Shown: positions 49,867 through 59,072 of the stretch, in pieces | Numbering within the stretch: the first letter of the stretch is position 1 | How the letters are laid out: each line of letters starts with the position of its first letter | Assembly: GCF_016907435.1 (NCBI RefSeq) | Contig: NZ_JAFBBZ010000001.1 | Span: 2,790,001 to 2,854,000, forward strand | Length of the DNA: 64,000 bases | Direction of reading: 5' to 3' | From: Nocardioides salarius | GTDB taxonomy: Bacteria > Actinomycetota > Actinomycetes > Propionibacteriales > Nocardioidaceae | Program-made: the position numbers and the translations under genes | The notes under the pieces: generated by a model | Seen by the model: the letters and a program-made list of their open reading frames with translations, nothing else | Databases searched by the model: none | Told to the model about the DNA's origin: nothing

Positions 49867-50961
49867 ATGGTCCTCGTGCCTCCCCGCCTGCCCACCGCCC
49901 CGCTCACCACGCCGGCGGCCTCCGACGCGGCGGCCCGGGCGGCGATCTTCCCGCGGGTGCGCTGGATGGGCTCGAAGCACAAGCTGCTGCCGCACCTGGC
50001 CCAGGCCTTCGCCGACGTCGCGCCCGCGGCGGGGCCCGGCTCGGCGCTCGACGCCTTCAGCGGCTCGGGCGTGGTGTCCTACCTGCTCAAGCACCAGGGC
50101 TGGTCGGTGCACAGCAACGACTACCTGGGCTTCCCCGGCGTGGTGGCCAGCGCCGGCGTGGTCAACCACGACACGGTGCTCTCGGACGACGACGTCGAGC
50201 GCATCCTGGGCCCGGCCGCCGACGAGCGCGACTTCGTGCGCCGCACCTTCACCGGCGTCTACTTCACCCCCGACGACCTGGCCTTCCTCGACTCGGCGTG
50301 GAGCCACATCGACACGATGAGCGGCGGGGGCCGCGCGGTGGCGATCGCCGCGCTGTGCCTGGCCGCGGCGCGCAAGCAGCCCCGCGGGGTCTTCACGCTC
50401 ACCGGTGACCTGAGCCGCTACGACGACGGGCGCCGCGACCTGCGGCTGAGCCTGCGCGAGCACTTCGTCGAGCGGGTCGCCGACTACAACGCGGCCGTCT
50501 TCGCCGGGCCGCGCGAGTGCACGGTCTCCTCGCTGGAGATCGGCGAGCTGCCGCAGCGCCGCCACGACCTGGTCTACCTCGACCCGCCGTACGCGCCGCC
50601 GGCCGACGACAACGACTACACCAAGCGCTTCCACTTCCTCGAGGGGCTCTCGCGCTACTGGGTGGGCGACACGATCATGTGGGACACCAAGAGCCGCAAG
50701 CTGCCCAAGCGGGTCACCAAGTACTCCTCGCGGCGCACCATCGAGGAGGCCTTCCGCGAGGTGTTCAAGCAGTTCCACGACTCGCCGTTGGTGCTCTCCT
50801 ACTCCTCCAACGCGCTGCCCGACCTCGAGACGCTGGTGCGGCTGCTGCGCGAGGTCAAGGACGAGGTGGAGGTGCGCCGGGTGCCGCACACCTACCACTA
50901 CGGCACCCACCGCTCCGCCGTACGCCGCTCGGTCGACGAGTACCTCTTCCTCGCCCGATGA
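49867..50961 (+). CDS. DNA adenine methyltransferase, D12 class
   Basis: The product has about 364 residues. The N-terminal RWMGSKHKLLPHLA and the SAM motif ALDAFSGSGVVSYLL are those of the Dam/DpnII group, and the catalytic DPPY is in YLDPPYAPPADDNDY. It methylates N6 of adenine. The target is not predictable here; GATC is one option. ATG 49867 is used, but GTG 49876 has CAAGAT ending 7 nt upstream and may be the leaderless start. The stop overlaps the next ATG (ATGA). Confidence 0.88.
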   Translation: MVLVPPRLPTAPLTTPAASDAAARAAIFPRVRWMGSKHKLLPHLAQAFADVAPAAGPGSALDAFSGSGVVSYLLKHQGWSVHSNDYLGFPGVVASAGVVNHDTVLSDDDVERILGPAADERDFVRRTFTGVYFTPDDLAFLDSAWSHIDTMSGGGRAVAIAALCLAAARKQPRGVFTLTGDLSRYDDGRRDLRLSLREHFVERVADYNAAVFAGPRECTVSSLEIGELPQRRHDLVYLDPPYAPPADDNDYTKRFHFLEGLSRYWVGDTIMWDTKSRKLPKRVTKYSSRRTIEEAFREVFKQFHDSPLVLSYSSNALPDLETLVRLLREVKDEVEVRRVPHTYHYGTHRSAVRRSVDEYLFLAR

Positions 50962-51899
50962 GCGCCGCCGACACGGAGGCGATGCAGGCCTACCTGACCC
51001 GGCTGCGGCGCCTGACCACCCACGTCGCGGTCGACGAGGCCTCCGAGCAGGCCGACGCGATCGTGGCCGCCGGCGCGAGCCTGGGCGAGCTCGACGAGGT
51101 CTCGGTCGAGTCGCTGACCCGCTGGGTGCGCGCCCGCCCGGCCGACGTCTACGCCCTGGGCCTGGCCGTGGGGCTGTCGCAGGAGAAGCTGAAGAACCTG
51201 CTGCGGGTCGCGTTCGGCACCACCTCGTGGGTCAAGGCGGTCGCCGCCGACGCCCGCGGGGTCGTGGTGTGGCTCGACGAGGAGCTCGGCCTGCTGGAGG
51301 CCCTCGAGGCCCAGCGGCACCGCACCTACACCTTCGGCGACGTGCTGGCCGCGCGCGGCACCAGCCGCCAGACCGCCAGCAGGGCCGGGGTCGCGGGGAA
51401 GATGATCGAGGACGCCGTCGAGCAGGTGGTGCGCGACCTGGGCCTGCCCTACGAGATGCGCGGGCGCTTCGTGGGCCGCAACGGCGAGACGGGGCCGGCC
51501 GACCTGGCGGTGCCGGGCTTCGACGGCGCACTGATCGCGGTGGCCTGCAAGGGCTTCGACTCCACCGGCTCCAAGCTCACCGCGGCCGTGACCGAGGTGA
51601 TGGACATGGCGAGCGTGTCCTTCGCCCACCAGTACGTGCTGGCCGTCGTCGACGGGATCGGCTGGCTCAGCCGCCAGGGCGACTTCCGGCGGATGCATGC
51701 CCTGCTCGAGCAGCACCGCATCGACGGGCTCTACGCCCTGGCCGACCTCGACGCCTTCCGCGCCGACCTGCACGCCGCCGCCGTGCGCCACGGGCTGCTG
51801 GAGGGCCCCCTGCCCGACGGTCCGGGGGTCAGCGTGCCCGGGGAGGCGCTGGCGGCCCGCGCCGAGGTGCCCGACGCGCAGCTGCACCTCGACCTGTGA
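50958..51899 (+). CDS. Putative restriction endonuclease partner of the methylase
   Basis: The 313-residue protein has a helical N-terminal half and a C-terminal block GETGPADLAVPGFDGALIAV followed by ACKGFDSTGSKLTAA. This resembles the PD-(D/E)XK fold of DpnII-type enzymes (D182 and K198), including the SGSKL segment. The acidic residue usual two places before the Lys is replaced by Ala196, so the exact active site is unclear. ATGA coupling to a D12 methylase supports a type II restriction enzyme. Homology should be confirmed structurally. Confidence 0.65.
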   Translation: MSAADTEAMQAYLTRLRRLTTHVAVDEASEQADAIVAAGASLGELDEVSVESLTRWVRARPADVYALGLAVGLSQEKLKNLLRVAFGTTSWVKAVAADARGVVVWLDEELGLLEALEAQRHRTYTFGDVLAARGTSRQTASRAGVAGKMIEDAVEQVVRDLGLPYEMRGRFVGRNGETGPADLAVPGFDGALIAVACKGFDSTGSKLTAAVTEVMDMASVSFAHQYVLAVVDGIGWLSRQGDFRRMHALLEQHRIDGLYALADLDAFRADLHAAAVRHGLLEGPLPDGPGVSVPGEALAARAEVPDAQLHLDL

Positions 51900-51923
51900 G
51901 GCCACGCGTCACGAAGAAGTGGG

Positions 51924-51996
51924 TGCCCCAGGCAGGAGTCGAACCTGCGACCTTTCGCTTAGGAGGCGGCTGCTCTATCCGCTGAGCTACTGGGGC
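51924..51996 (-). tRNA. tRNA-Arg(CCU)
   Basis: The 73-nt cloverleaf on the minus strand has a 7-bp acceptor stem GCCCCAG/CTGGGGC, a D-arm with the AGCGGATA loop, anticodon loop CTCCTAA (anticodon CCT for codon AGG) and the T-loop TTCGACT. The CCA end is not encoded. The outer two pairs of the anticodon stem are C-A and G-A mismatches as I read it. Confidence 0.9.
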
Positions 51997-52093
51997 TGCG
52001 CCGCTATTTTGGCAGCACCGCGTGCCTGGCACGAAAGCAGGGCGGGCACCGGGCGGCCGTGCCGCAGGTAAAGAGATGGGCGATGATGGTCAG

Positions 52094-53065
52094 GTGAGCG
52101 AGCGAGGAGGAGCCCCAGCGGCCTCGGGGCGGCCGTGGGCCGTGCTGGCTGCCGTGGTCGCTGCGGTGGTGCTGGTGGGTGCGGTCGTCGGCGTGTCCGT
52201 GGCGGGACTGGTGCCGGCGGGCAAGGCGGAGCCGGAGTCCGAGGGGCGCCAGCGGGTGGCGCGGCTGGAGGGGCGCGAGCTCGCCGCGACCATCCGGGTC
52301 GTCTCGCAGAACGTCTTCCACGACCTCGACCGGGCTGACACCGAGCACGACATGAGCCGCATCTTCGCCCGGGGCGGCGTCGACGTCGTGGCCTGGCAGG
52401 AGGCGCACACCGGGCACTTCGTGGCGCTGCACCCGCGCTACCGCGCCCAGGGGTGGCGCACGGCGTACTTCGACCAGGCCAAGGGCAGCCAGGGCGACGC
52501 GATCTCGTGGCGCAGCGACCGGTTCGCGCTCGTCTCGCGCGACGCCTGGCCGATGCACCCGGGGGCCGGTCCGCGCGCCACCCAGCGACCCTTCGCGGCG
52601 CGCTGGGTGACCACGGTGCTGCTGCGCCACCGCGAGAGCGGTCTCACCGTGCGCGTGGTCAACACCCACGTCAACCACTTCATCGAGACCGGCCAGCGCT
52701 TCCGCCGCAACATCAACGCCCGCTACGCCAAGACCCACCTCGCCTGGCTGGCCGAGCGGTGGGACACCTGGTCCGGCGACGTGGTGGTCGGCACCGGCGA
52801 CTACAACTTCGACCACGCCGACGACCGGGACGCCCGGCCCCGGGGCGGGATCACCCGCGAGTTCGAGGGCCGCGCGGTGTCGTCGTACGAGGCGCTCGGC
52901 CTGGCCGGTGTGAAGCCCACCCTGGCCGGCCGGTGGGTCGACTACGTGTTCCTGGCCCAGCGCACCGTCGACGAGGGCCGCGCCCAGCTGGCAGCCCACC
53001 GCAGCCTCGGCGGCTTCCGCTCCGACCACCGGCCGCTGCAGGCCACGGTGCGCCTCTACCGCTGA
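52094..53065 (+). CDS. Endonuclease/exonuclease/phosphatase-family membrane-anchored protein
   Basis: The 323-residue product has one N-terminal helix (residues of about 15-36) followed by an EEP-type fold. Motifs are VVSQNVFHDL, VAWQEAH, VVNTHVNHF, GTGDYNF and RSDHRPLQ, which hold the metal and catalytic His and Asp. The enzyme is thus outside the membrane, a nuclease or phosphodiesterase. GTG at 52094 follows GATGAT with a 6-nt gap. The upstream ATG at 52076 is an alternative. Confidence 0.8.
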   Translation: MSERGGAPAASGRPWAVLAAVVAAVVLVGAVVGVSVAGLVPAGKAEPESEGRQRVARLEGRELAATIRVVSQNVFHDLDRADTEHDMSRIFARGGVDVVAWQEAHTGHFVALHPRYRAQGWRTAYFDQAKGSQGDAISWRSDRFALVSRDAWPMHPGAGPRATQRPFAARWVTTVLLRHRESGLTVRVVNTHVNHFIETGQRFRRNINARYAKTHLAWLAERWDTWSGDVVVGTGDYNFDHADDRDARPRGGITREFEGRAVSSYEALGLAGVKPTLAGRWVDYVFLAQRTVDEGRAQLAAHRSLGGFRSDHRPLQATVRLYR

Positions 53066-53138
53066 CGTCTCGCGCGAGCACCTGAGAGGGCGCTGAGCGG
53101 AGTTGGACCAGCGATGGGGCGCGCCGCACAATCGAGGC

Positions 53139-54368
53139 GTGACCGACCCCGACCCGACGCCGCACGCCGAGGTGGCGACCCCGGTCGCCGCCGGCGCCCG
53201 CGCCGGTCGCCGGCGGGCCAAGCCCCGCCGCTCGCACACCGTGGGCCGGGTGCTGGTCGCCACCCTGGTCGTCCTGGGCATGGTCTCCGGGCTCTCGGTG
53301 ACCTACCTCTACCGGCACTACAGCGACAACCTCACCGTCCTCGACATCGAGGACCAGCTGGTCGGCGAGCGCCCCGACAAGGTCGAGGTCGCCGGGCCGC
53401 AGGAGCCGCTCAACGTGCTCGTGATGGGCTCCGACAGCCGCGACGGCGAGGGCAACAACATCGACGGGCTCACCGGCGGGGGCGAGCGCTCCGACACCAC
53501 GCTGCTGCTGCACCTCTCGGCCGACCGGGAGCGCGCGTACGGCGTCAGCATCCCGCGCGACTCGATGGTCGACCGGCCCGCCTGCCGCACCGAGGACGGC
53601 ACCGAGATCCCGGCCGAGTCCTACACGATGTGGAACGAGGCCTTCCAGCTCGCCGGGCCCGCCTGCACCATCCAGCAGTTCGAGGAGCTCAGCGGCATCC
53701 GCCTCGACCACTTCGTCGTCGTCGACTTCGAGGGCTTCCAGGGGATGGTCGACGCCGTCGGCGGCGTCGAGGTGTGCATCCCCGAGACCATCGACGACCG
53801 TGCGCACGGCATCTACCTCGAGGCCGGCACCCGCAAGCTCGAGGGCATCCAGGCGCTGAACTACGTGCGCGAGCGCTACGCGCTCTCGGGCGGCTCCGAC
53901 ATCGGCCGGATGAAGCGCCAGCAGGCGTTCATCGCCTCGATGGCCAGCACCGTGCTCTCCTCCGACACCCTGGCCCGTCCCGACCGGCTGCTGGCCTTCC
54001 TCGAGGCCGCCACCGAGTCGCTGACCCTCGACGAGGGGCTCGGCAACCTGGTGAGGATCGCCCGGCTCGGCTACGAGTTCCGCGGCATCGGGGCCGACAA
54101 GGTCCAGTTCATGACCATCCCCAACACCGTCGACCCCCAGGACCCCAACAAGCTGGTGTGGACCGAGGACGCCGCCGGGGTCTGGAACGCCCTGGCCGAG
54201 GACGAGCCGCTGACCAAGAAGCTGCGCAGCGACGTCATCAGTGCCGGCAAGGTGCCCGGCTCCTCCTCGGGTGACTCGGGCGACTCGGGTGGCTCCGGCG
54301 GCGGGAACGGCGGCGGGAACGGGCTGGCGAGCGACGAGGCGCTCGAGGCCGCGGGGCTGTGCACGTGA
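53139..54368 (+). CDS. LCP-family cell-wall ligase
   Basis: The 409-residue LytR-CpsA-Psr protein has one N-terminal helix and an extracytoplasmic LCP domain (MGSDSRDGEGNN; RSDTTLLLHLS; YGVSIPRDSMVD; ALNYVRERYA...RMKRQQAFIASM). LCP enzymes attach polymers from polyprenyl carriers to the cell wall, for example arabinogalactan or teichoic acids. The C-terminal tail is Gly/Ser-rich. GTG at 53139 follows CACAAT with a 6-nt gap. It is coupled to the next small gene. Confidence 0.92.
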   Translation: MTDPDPTPHAEVATPVAAGARAGRRRAKPRRSHTVGRVLVATLVVLGMVSGLSVTYLYRHYSDNLTVLDIEDQLVGERPDKVEVAGPQEPLNVLVMGSDSRDGEGNNIDGLTGGGERSDTTLLLHLSADRERAYGVSIPRDSMVDRPACRTEDGTEIPAESYTMWNEAFQLAGPACTIQQFEELSGIRLDHFVVVDFEGFQGMVDAVGGVEVCIPETIDDRAHGIYLEAGTRKLEGIQALNYVRERYALSGGSDIGRMKRQQAFIASMASTVLSSDTLARPDRLLAFLEAATESLTLDEGLGNLVRIARLGYEFRGIGADKVQFMTIPNTVDPQDPNKLVWTEDAAGVWNALAEDEPLTKKLRSDVISAGKVPGSSSGDSGDSGGSGGGNGGGNGLASDEALEAAGLCT

Positions 54369-54535
54369 GCGCGCCGGAGCGCGAGAGCGCCTGGGAGCGC
54401 CGCAAGCGGCTGGCCGAGGTCTTCGGCGACGCGCTGCCCGAGACGACCAGCGACGAGCGCTCCGACGACGAGCGCGAGCGCCGGGACGGCGACGCCTGGC
54501 TGCGGGCCCAGGTGCCGCCGCACCACGGCGACTAG
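54365..54535 (+). CDS. 56-residue acidic/basic hypothetical protein
   Basis: GTG at 54365 overlaps the LCP stop by 4 nt, and the frame ends at TAG 54535. The highly charged, helical sequence (WERRKRLAEVFGDALPETTS) has no Cys. The overlap argues for coupled translation with the ligase. Function unknown. Confidence 0.65.
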   Translation: MSAPERESAWERRKRLAEVFGDALPETTSDERSDDERERRDGDAWLRAQVPPHHGD

Positions 54536-54546
54536 CGGCGCGAGCC

Positions 54547-54906
54547 TCAGGCGGTCGGGGTGTCCCGACCGGCGAGGAGCGCGTCGCGGATCTCGCGCAG
54601 CAGCACGGTGTCCTCCGGCGTGCCCGGCGCGGGGCTGGGGAAGTACTTCTCCTTGGCCTTGGTGTAGGGCAGCACGACGAGGAAGTAGACGATCGCGGCC
54701 AGCATCAGGAACGAGATCACCGCGTTCATGAAGGCGCCGAACGAGTTCTCGTCGTTGGTGAAGATGTCGCTGGCGCTGTCGGGGAGCTGTGCGGTGAGCC
54801 AGTTGGTGAACGTGGTGACCACGAGACCGAACGATGTGGCGATGATGACGGCGACCGCGAGGTCGACCAGGTTGCCGCGCAGGACGAAGCTCTTGAACCC
54901 ACCCAT
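54547..54906 (-). CDS. mscL: Large-conductance mechanosensitive channel
   Basis: The 119-residue channel forms a pentamer that opens when membrane tension rises. The start GGFKSFVLRGNLVDLAVAVI is the MscL signature, the second helix is AVISFLMLAAIVYFLVVLP, and the C-terminal helical bundle follows (DTVLLREIRDALL). Normal length. Confidence 0.95.
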   Translation of the reverse strand: MGGFKSFVLRGNLVDLAVAVIIATSFGLVVTTFTNWLTAQLPDSASDIFTNDENSFGAFMNAVISFLMLAAIVYFLVVLPYTKAKEKYFPSPAPGTPEDTVLLREIRDALLAGRDTPTA

Positions 54907-54954
54907 TGACGAAGCCTTTCTGTGTGCGTGCAGCCCGTCTGGGCCACCTCGACC

Positions 54955-55620
54955 CTAGTGCGACCAGGCGTAGGACAGGAAGGACCTCGCCGCGGCCTCG
55001 CTGATCGTGGGGACGCCCGCCGGGTCGACGCCGAGCACCACCACCCGCCCGCCCAGCCCGGTCGCGGCGCTGCCCGCGGTCACCGACGGCTCCGGCAGCG
55101 CGAGCACCGTGACCCCGGGCGCGACCACGCCCGAGCCGCCCTCGGCGGGGTCGGTGGCCACCAGGTCGATGCGGTCGCCCACCGCCAGCAGTGCGGCCGC
55201 CTCGGGGTCGGGCAGGCGCACCGGCAGCGCGACCACGCCCGCGCCGGCGTGCTCGCCCAACCCGGGCCCGACCAGCCGCGCGCGGCTCACCGGCTCGCCC
55301 CGGGTCAGCGGCGAGGCCAGCACCTCGCCGACGGGCTCCGCCACGAGGTCGGCGGGCACGCTGTCGAGCGCGAAGTCGACCGTCGTCAGGTCGTCGTCCG
55401 CGATGACCGCGCCGCCGGGCAGGTCGTGGGCGGCGACCCGCACCGCCACGCCGGGCGGGGGAGGCTGGGTGGCCGCCTGCAGCCCGGCCAGCACGGCGAC
55501 CGCGCCGAGCAGGGCGGCGAGCGGGCGGCGCCGGGCCAGCAGCGAGCGGCGTACGCCGAGGGCGGCGCGACGCAGGCGGGTCAGCGGCGGGTCGGGGTGG
55601 CGCGGGTCGGCGGAGAGCAC
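54955..55620 (-). CDS. SAF-domain protein of the CpaB/RcpC type
   Basis: The 221-residue product has an N-terminal helix (PLAALLGAVAVLAGL) and a SAF domain with VRVAAHDLPGGAVIADDDL. Later, ALLAVGDRIDLVATDP resembles the RcpC domain of Flp-pilus assembly proteins. No other pilus gene is visible here, so a free-standing role is possible. Confidence 0.8.
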   Translation of the reverse strand: MLSADPRHPDPPLTRLRRAALGVRRSLLARRRPLAALLGAVAVLAGLQAATQPPPPGVAVRVAAHDLPGGAVIADDDLTTVDFALDSVPADLVAEPVGEVLASPLTRGEPVSRARLVGPGLGEHAGAGVVALPVRLPDPEAAALLAVGDRIDLVATDPAEGGSGVVAPGVTVLALPEPSVTAGSAATGLGGRVVVLGVDPAGVPTISEAAARSFLSYAWSH

Positions 55621-55685
55621 CCGGCGACGCTAGGCCGTGCGGGGCCGCTGCCGCTCCGCTCCTCCACAGCCCCGGGAGCCGCGGC

Positions 55686-56030
55686 TCAGGAGGAGGCGGC
55701 GGGGGTGCTGCTCGAGGTGCTGCTCGACGACCCCGACGAGGTCGACGAGGTCGAGCCGGACGAGCCGCTGCTCGAGGTCGACTCCTTGCTCGGGGACGTC
55801 GACGGGGCCGACGAGCCGTTGCTGCTGGAGCCGCTGCTGCCCGAGCCCGACTCGCTGCGGCTGTCGGTGCGGTAGAAGCCGGAGCCCTTGAAGACGACGC
55901 CGACGGCGTTGAAGAGCTTGCGCAGCCGGCCCTCGCACTCGGGACACGTGGTCAGCGCGTCGTCGGAGAAGCTCTGGAACTGCTCGAAGGCGTGGCCGCA
56001 CTCGGTGCAGGCGTACTGGTAGGTCGGCAT
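55686..56030 (-). CDS. FmdB-family zinc ribbon protein with Ser-rich tail
   Basis: The 114-residue protein has the FmdB ribbon MPTYQYACTECGHAFEQF...CPEC in the first 40 residues and then VFKGSGFYRTDS, also typical. After that comes a tail of about 56 residues that is almost pure Ser, Gly and Thr. The tail is likely disordered. Function unknown. Confidence 0.88.
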   Translation of the reverse strand: MPTYQYACTECGHAFEQFQSFSDDALTTCPECEGRLRKLFNAVGVVFKGSGFYRTDSRSESGSGSSGSSSNGSSAPSTSPSKESTSSSGSSGSTSSTSSGSSSSTSSSTPAASS

Positions 56031-56138
56031 CGTGTCTCCGCAGGGGTGGCGCCCGTGGGCGCGTGGAACTGTGACGGTCGATCGTGACGCGGCGCTGGCA
56101 CTCGGCTGCGCCGACTGCTAATCCTACGTCAGGGCAGA

Positions 56139-58850
56139 ATGGCCGCCACCATGACCGACACCACCTCGAGCGCCAGCGCCCAGCAGCCCGACCCGGCCAC
56201 CGGTCCCAGCCCCGCGGCGCCCGGCGGCCCGGCCGGGGCGGTGGCGGCGTTCGTGGTCGGCACCTGGCGAGGGTTCCGCTCCCTCCCGCTGCCGATGCGC
56301 CTGACGGCGTACGTCGCCCTCGGGCTGGTGCTGCTGCTGGTGCTGGCGACGGCCACCACGACCGTGCTGGTACGCCGTCCGCTGCCCCAGACCGCCGGCA
56401 GCGTCGAGATCGCGGGGCTCGACGGCGAGGTGGAGGTGCTGCGCGACGAGCACGGCATCGCGCAGGTCTACGCCGACACGATGGGCGACCTGGCCCGAGG
56501 GCAGGGCTACGTGCACGCCCAGGACCGCTTCTTCGAGATGGACGTGCGCCGCCACGCGACGGCCGGCCGGCTGGCCGAGCTCTTCGGCGAGGAGGCCGTC
56601 GAGAGCGACGCCTACGTGCGCACGATGGGCTGGCGCCGCGTGGCCGAGAAGGAGGTCGCGCTGCTGACCCCCGACACCCGCGCCTTCCTCGAGGCCTACG
56701 CCGACGGCGTCAACGCCTACCTCGACGACCGTGGCACCTCCAGCATCTCGGTCGAGTACACGGTGCTGCGCCTGGGCGGCCTGGACTACCAGCCCGAGGA
56801 CTGGACGCCCGTGGACTCCCTGGCGTGGCTCAAGGCGATGGCCTGGGACCTGCGCGGCAACATGGGCGACGAGATCGACCGGGTGCTCAGCGCCGACGCC
56901 GTGGGCACCGAGCGGGCGGCCGAGCTGTTCCCCGCCTACCCCTACGACGAGGTGACCCCGATCGTCACCCAGGGCGCCGTGGTCGACCAGGTCTACGAGC
57001 AGGACGCCGAGCGCGGCCAGACCCGGCTGCCGCTGCGTCCGGGCTTCGAGGCCGACCAGCGCGCTGCCCTGCGCGACCTGCGCGACGGGATGGAGCGGAT
57101 GCCGGCCTGGCTGGGCCGCGGCGAGGGCATCGGCTCGAACTCGTGGGTCGTCTCCGGCGAGCTGACCGAGTCGGGCGACCCGCTGCTGGCCAACGACCCG
57201 CACCTGGGCACCAGCCTGCCGGGGGTGTGGACCCAGATGGGGCTGCACTGCCGCGACGTCGGGCCGCAGTGCCCGCTCGACGTCAGCGGCTTCACCTTCT
57301 CCGGCGTGCCCGGCGTCATCATCGGCCACAACGCCGACGTCGCCTGGGGCTTCACCAACCTGGGCCCCGACGTCGCCGACCTCTTCGTCGAGCGGGTCAG
57401 CGGCGAGGACGTGCTCCGTGACGGCGAGCTGCGCCCGCTGCGCATCCGCGAGGAGGTGATCCGCGTGCAGGGCGGCGAGGACGTGCGCATCACGGTGCGC
57501 ACCGGCAGCCACGGCCCGCTGGTCTCCGACGTCGCCGAGCAGCTGGCCGAGGTCGCCGACGTCGCCTCCGGCAGGCTCGGCACGATCGTGCCCGAGGGTG
57601 GCGAGGCCGCCGTGGCGCTGCAGTGGACCGCGCTGCAGCCCGGCACCACCGCCGACGCGATCCTGGCGCTCAACCTGGCCACCGACTGGGACTCCTTCCG
57701 TGCCGCGGCCGCCGACTTCGAGGCGCCCGCCCAGAACCTCGTCTACGCCGACACCGAGGGCCACATCGGCTACCAGGCGCCCGGGCGCATCCCGATCCGC
57801 AAGTCGGGCAACGACGGCACGGTGCCCTCGGCCGGCTGGCTGCCCGAGAACGACTGGACCGGCAGCGTCGTGCCGTACGACGCGCTGCCCAGCGTGCTCG
57901 ACCCCGACGAGGGGTTCGTGGTCACCGCCAACCAGGCGGTCGTGGGGCCGGGCTACCCCTACTTCCTCACCGACGACTGGGACCGCGGTGCGCGCTCAGA
58001 GCGCATCCGCGACCTGCTGACCGAGCGCCTCGCGGCCGGCCCGGTCGACGCCGACGACATGCTCGAGGTGCAGCTCGACACGCGCAACCCGATGGCCCCG
58101 GTGCTCGTGCCGCACCTGCTCGACGTGCCGCTGGACGGCGGGTACGCCGACGACGGGCAGGAGCTGCTCGGCGACTGGGACTTCAGCCAGCCCGCCGAGG
58201 GCGAGCACTCCGCCGCGGCGGCGTACTACAACGTGGTGTGGGCCAACCTGCTCGACCTCGTCTTCGACGACGAGCTGCCCGCCGACCTGGCCGCCGACGG
58301 CGGGCAGCGCTGGATGGCCGTGGTGACCGACCTGCTCGACGAGCCCGACGACCCCTGGTGGGACGACGTGGTGACCGAGGAGGTCGAGACCCGCGACGAC
58401 ACCCTCGCCCGGGCCATGACCGAGGCCCGCGACGAGCTGGTGCGCCGGCAGGCCCGCGACGCCGAGAGCTGGACCTGGGGCCACCTGCACCGCCTCGACC
58501 TGCGCTCGGCCACGCTGGGGGAGTCGGGCATCGGCCCGGTCGAGGCGCTGCTCAACCGCGACGACTGGGGCGTGGGCGGCGGTTCCGCGATCGTCGACGC
58601 CACCTCGTGGGACGCCGCCGAGGGCTACGCCGTCACCGCGGCCCCCTCGATGCGCCTGGTCACCAGCCCCGGCGACTGGGACGCCTCGCGCTGGATCAAC
58701 CTCACCGGCGTCTCCGGGCACCCCGCCAGCTCCCACTACACCGACCAGACCGACCTGTGGGCCGCCGGCGAGACGCTGCCCTGGCGCTTCAGCGACGACG
58801 CCGTCGAGGCGGCCACCGAGGACCGGCTGGTCCTGCAGCCCCCCGACTGA
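56139..58850 (+). CDS. Penicillin acylase family protein
   Basis: The 903-residue Ntn-hydrolase has an N-terminal membrane helix (about 56-75) and is then extracytoplasmic. Autocleavage before Ser333 (GIG|SNSWVVSG) would leave this Ser as N-terminal nucleophile of the large chain. The block GYVHAQDRFFEMDVRRH near 127 is typical of the small chain. Substrates may be penicillins, acyl-homoserine lactones or other amides. ATG 56139 or 56151 may start it. The repeat cluster begins 9 bp past the stop. Confidence 0.9.
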   Translation: MAATMTDTTSSASAQQPDPATGPSPAAPGGPAGAVAAFVVGTWRGFRSLPLPMRLTAYVALGLVLLLVLATATTTVLVRRPLPQTAGSVEIAGLDGEVEVLRDEHGIAQVYADTMGDLARGQGYVHAQDRFFEMDVRRHATAGRLAELFGEEAVESDAYVRTMGWRRVAEKEVALLTPDTRAFLEAYADGVNAYLDDRGTSSISVEYTVLRLGGLDYQPEDWTPVDSLAWLKAMAWDLRGNMGDEIDRVLSADAVGTERAAELFPAYPYDEVTPIVTQGAVVDQVYEQDAERGQTRLPLRPGFEADQRAALRDLRDGMERMPAWLGRGEGIGSNSWVVSGELTESGDPLLANDPHLGTSLPGVWTQMGLHCRDVGPQCPLDVSGFTFSGVPGVIIGHNADVAWGFTNLGPDVADLFVERVSGEDVLRDGELRPLRIREEVIRVQGGEDVRITVRTGSHGPLVSDVAEQLAEVADVASGRLGTIVPEGGEAAVALQWTALQPGTTADAILALNLATDWDSFRAAAADFEAPAQNLVYADTEGHIGYQAPGRIPIRKSGNDGTVPSAGWLPENDWTGSVVPYDALPSVLDPDEGFVVTANQAVVGPGYPYFLTDDWDRGARSERIRDLLTERLAAGPVDADDMLEVQLDTRNPMAPVLVPHLLDVPLDGGYADDGQELLGDWDFSQPAEGEHSAAAAYYNVVWANLLDLVFDDELPADLAADGGQRWMAVVTDLLDEPDDPWWDDVVTEEVETRDDTLARAMTEARDELVRRQARDAESWTWGHLHRLDLRSATLGESGIGPVEALLNRDDWGVGGGSAIVDATSWDAAEGYAVTAAPSMRLVTSPGDWDASRWINLTGVSGHPASSHYTDQTDLWAAGETLPWRFSDDAVEAATEDRLVLQPPD

Positions 58851-58858
58851 CCCCCGTC

Positions 58859-58982
58859 GGTCGAGCAGCGACGAGCGCCAGCGAGGAGCGTCGCCGAGAC
58901 CCGGTGACCGTCGTGGTCGCCGTACGCCGTGTGCTCGCTGGGTCTCGGCGTCGCTCGAGCCTTCGGCCCTCGCTGCTCGACC
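58859..58982. repeat. 124-bp palindromic repeat, copy 1
   Basis: It begins GGTCGAGCAGCGACGAGCGC and ends CTCGCTGCTCGACC. The two arms are imperfect inverted copies, with a short variable centre. A 90-bp spacer follows that contains a different inverted repeat. Confidence 0.85.
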
Positions 58983-59004
58983 AACGGGTGCTTGCGGCGT
59001 GTGG

Positions 59005-59057
59005 AGTGGTCACAGACGACGCTGCCAGGGGCTCAGTGCTTGTCGTTTGTGACCACT
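59005..59057. repeat. Inverted repeat with 16-bp arms between repeat copies 1 and 2
   Basis: AGTGGTCACAGACGAC (59005-59020) is complementary to GTCGTTTGTGACCACT (59042-59057), with one mismatch and a 21-nt loop. It differs from the 124-bp family and may be a terminator or a mobile-element remnant. Confidence 0.6.
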
Positions 59058-59072
59058 GCGGTCGTGGGCGTT

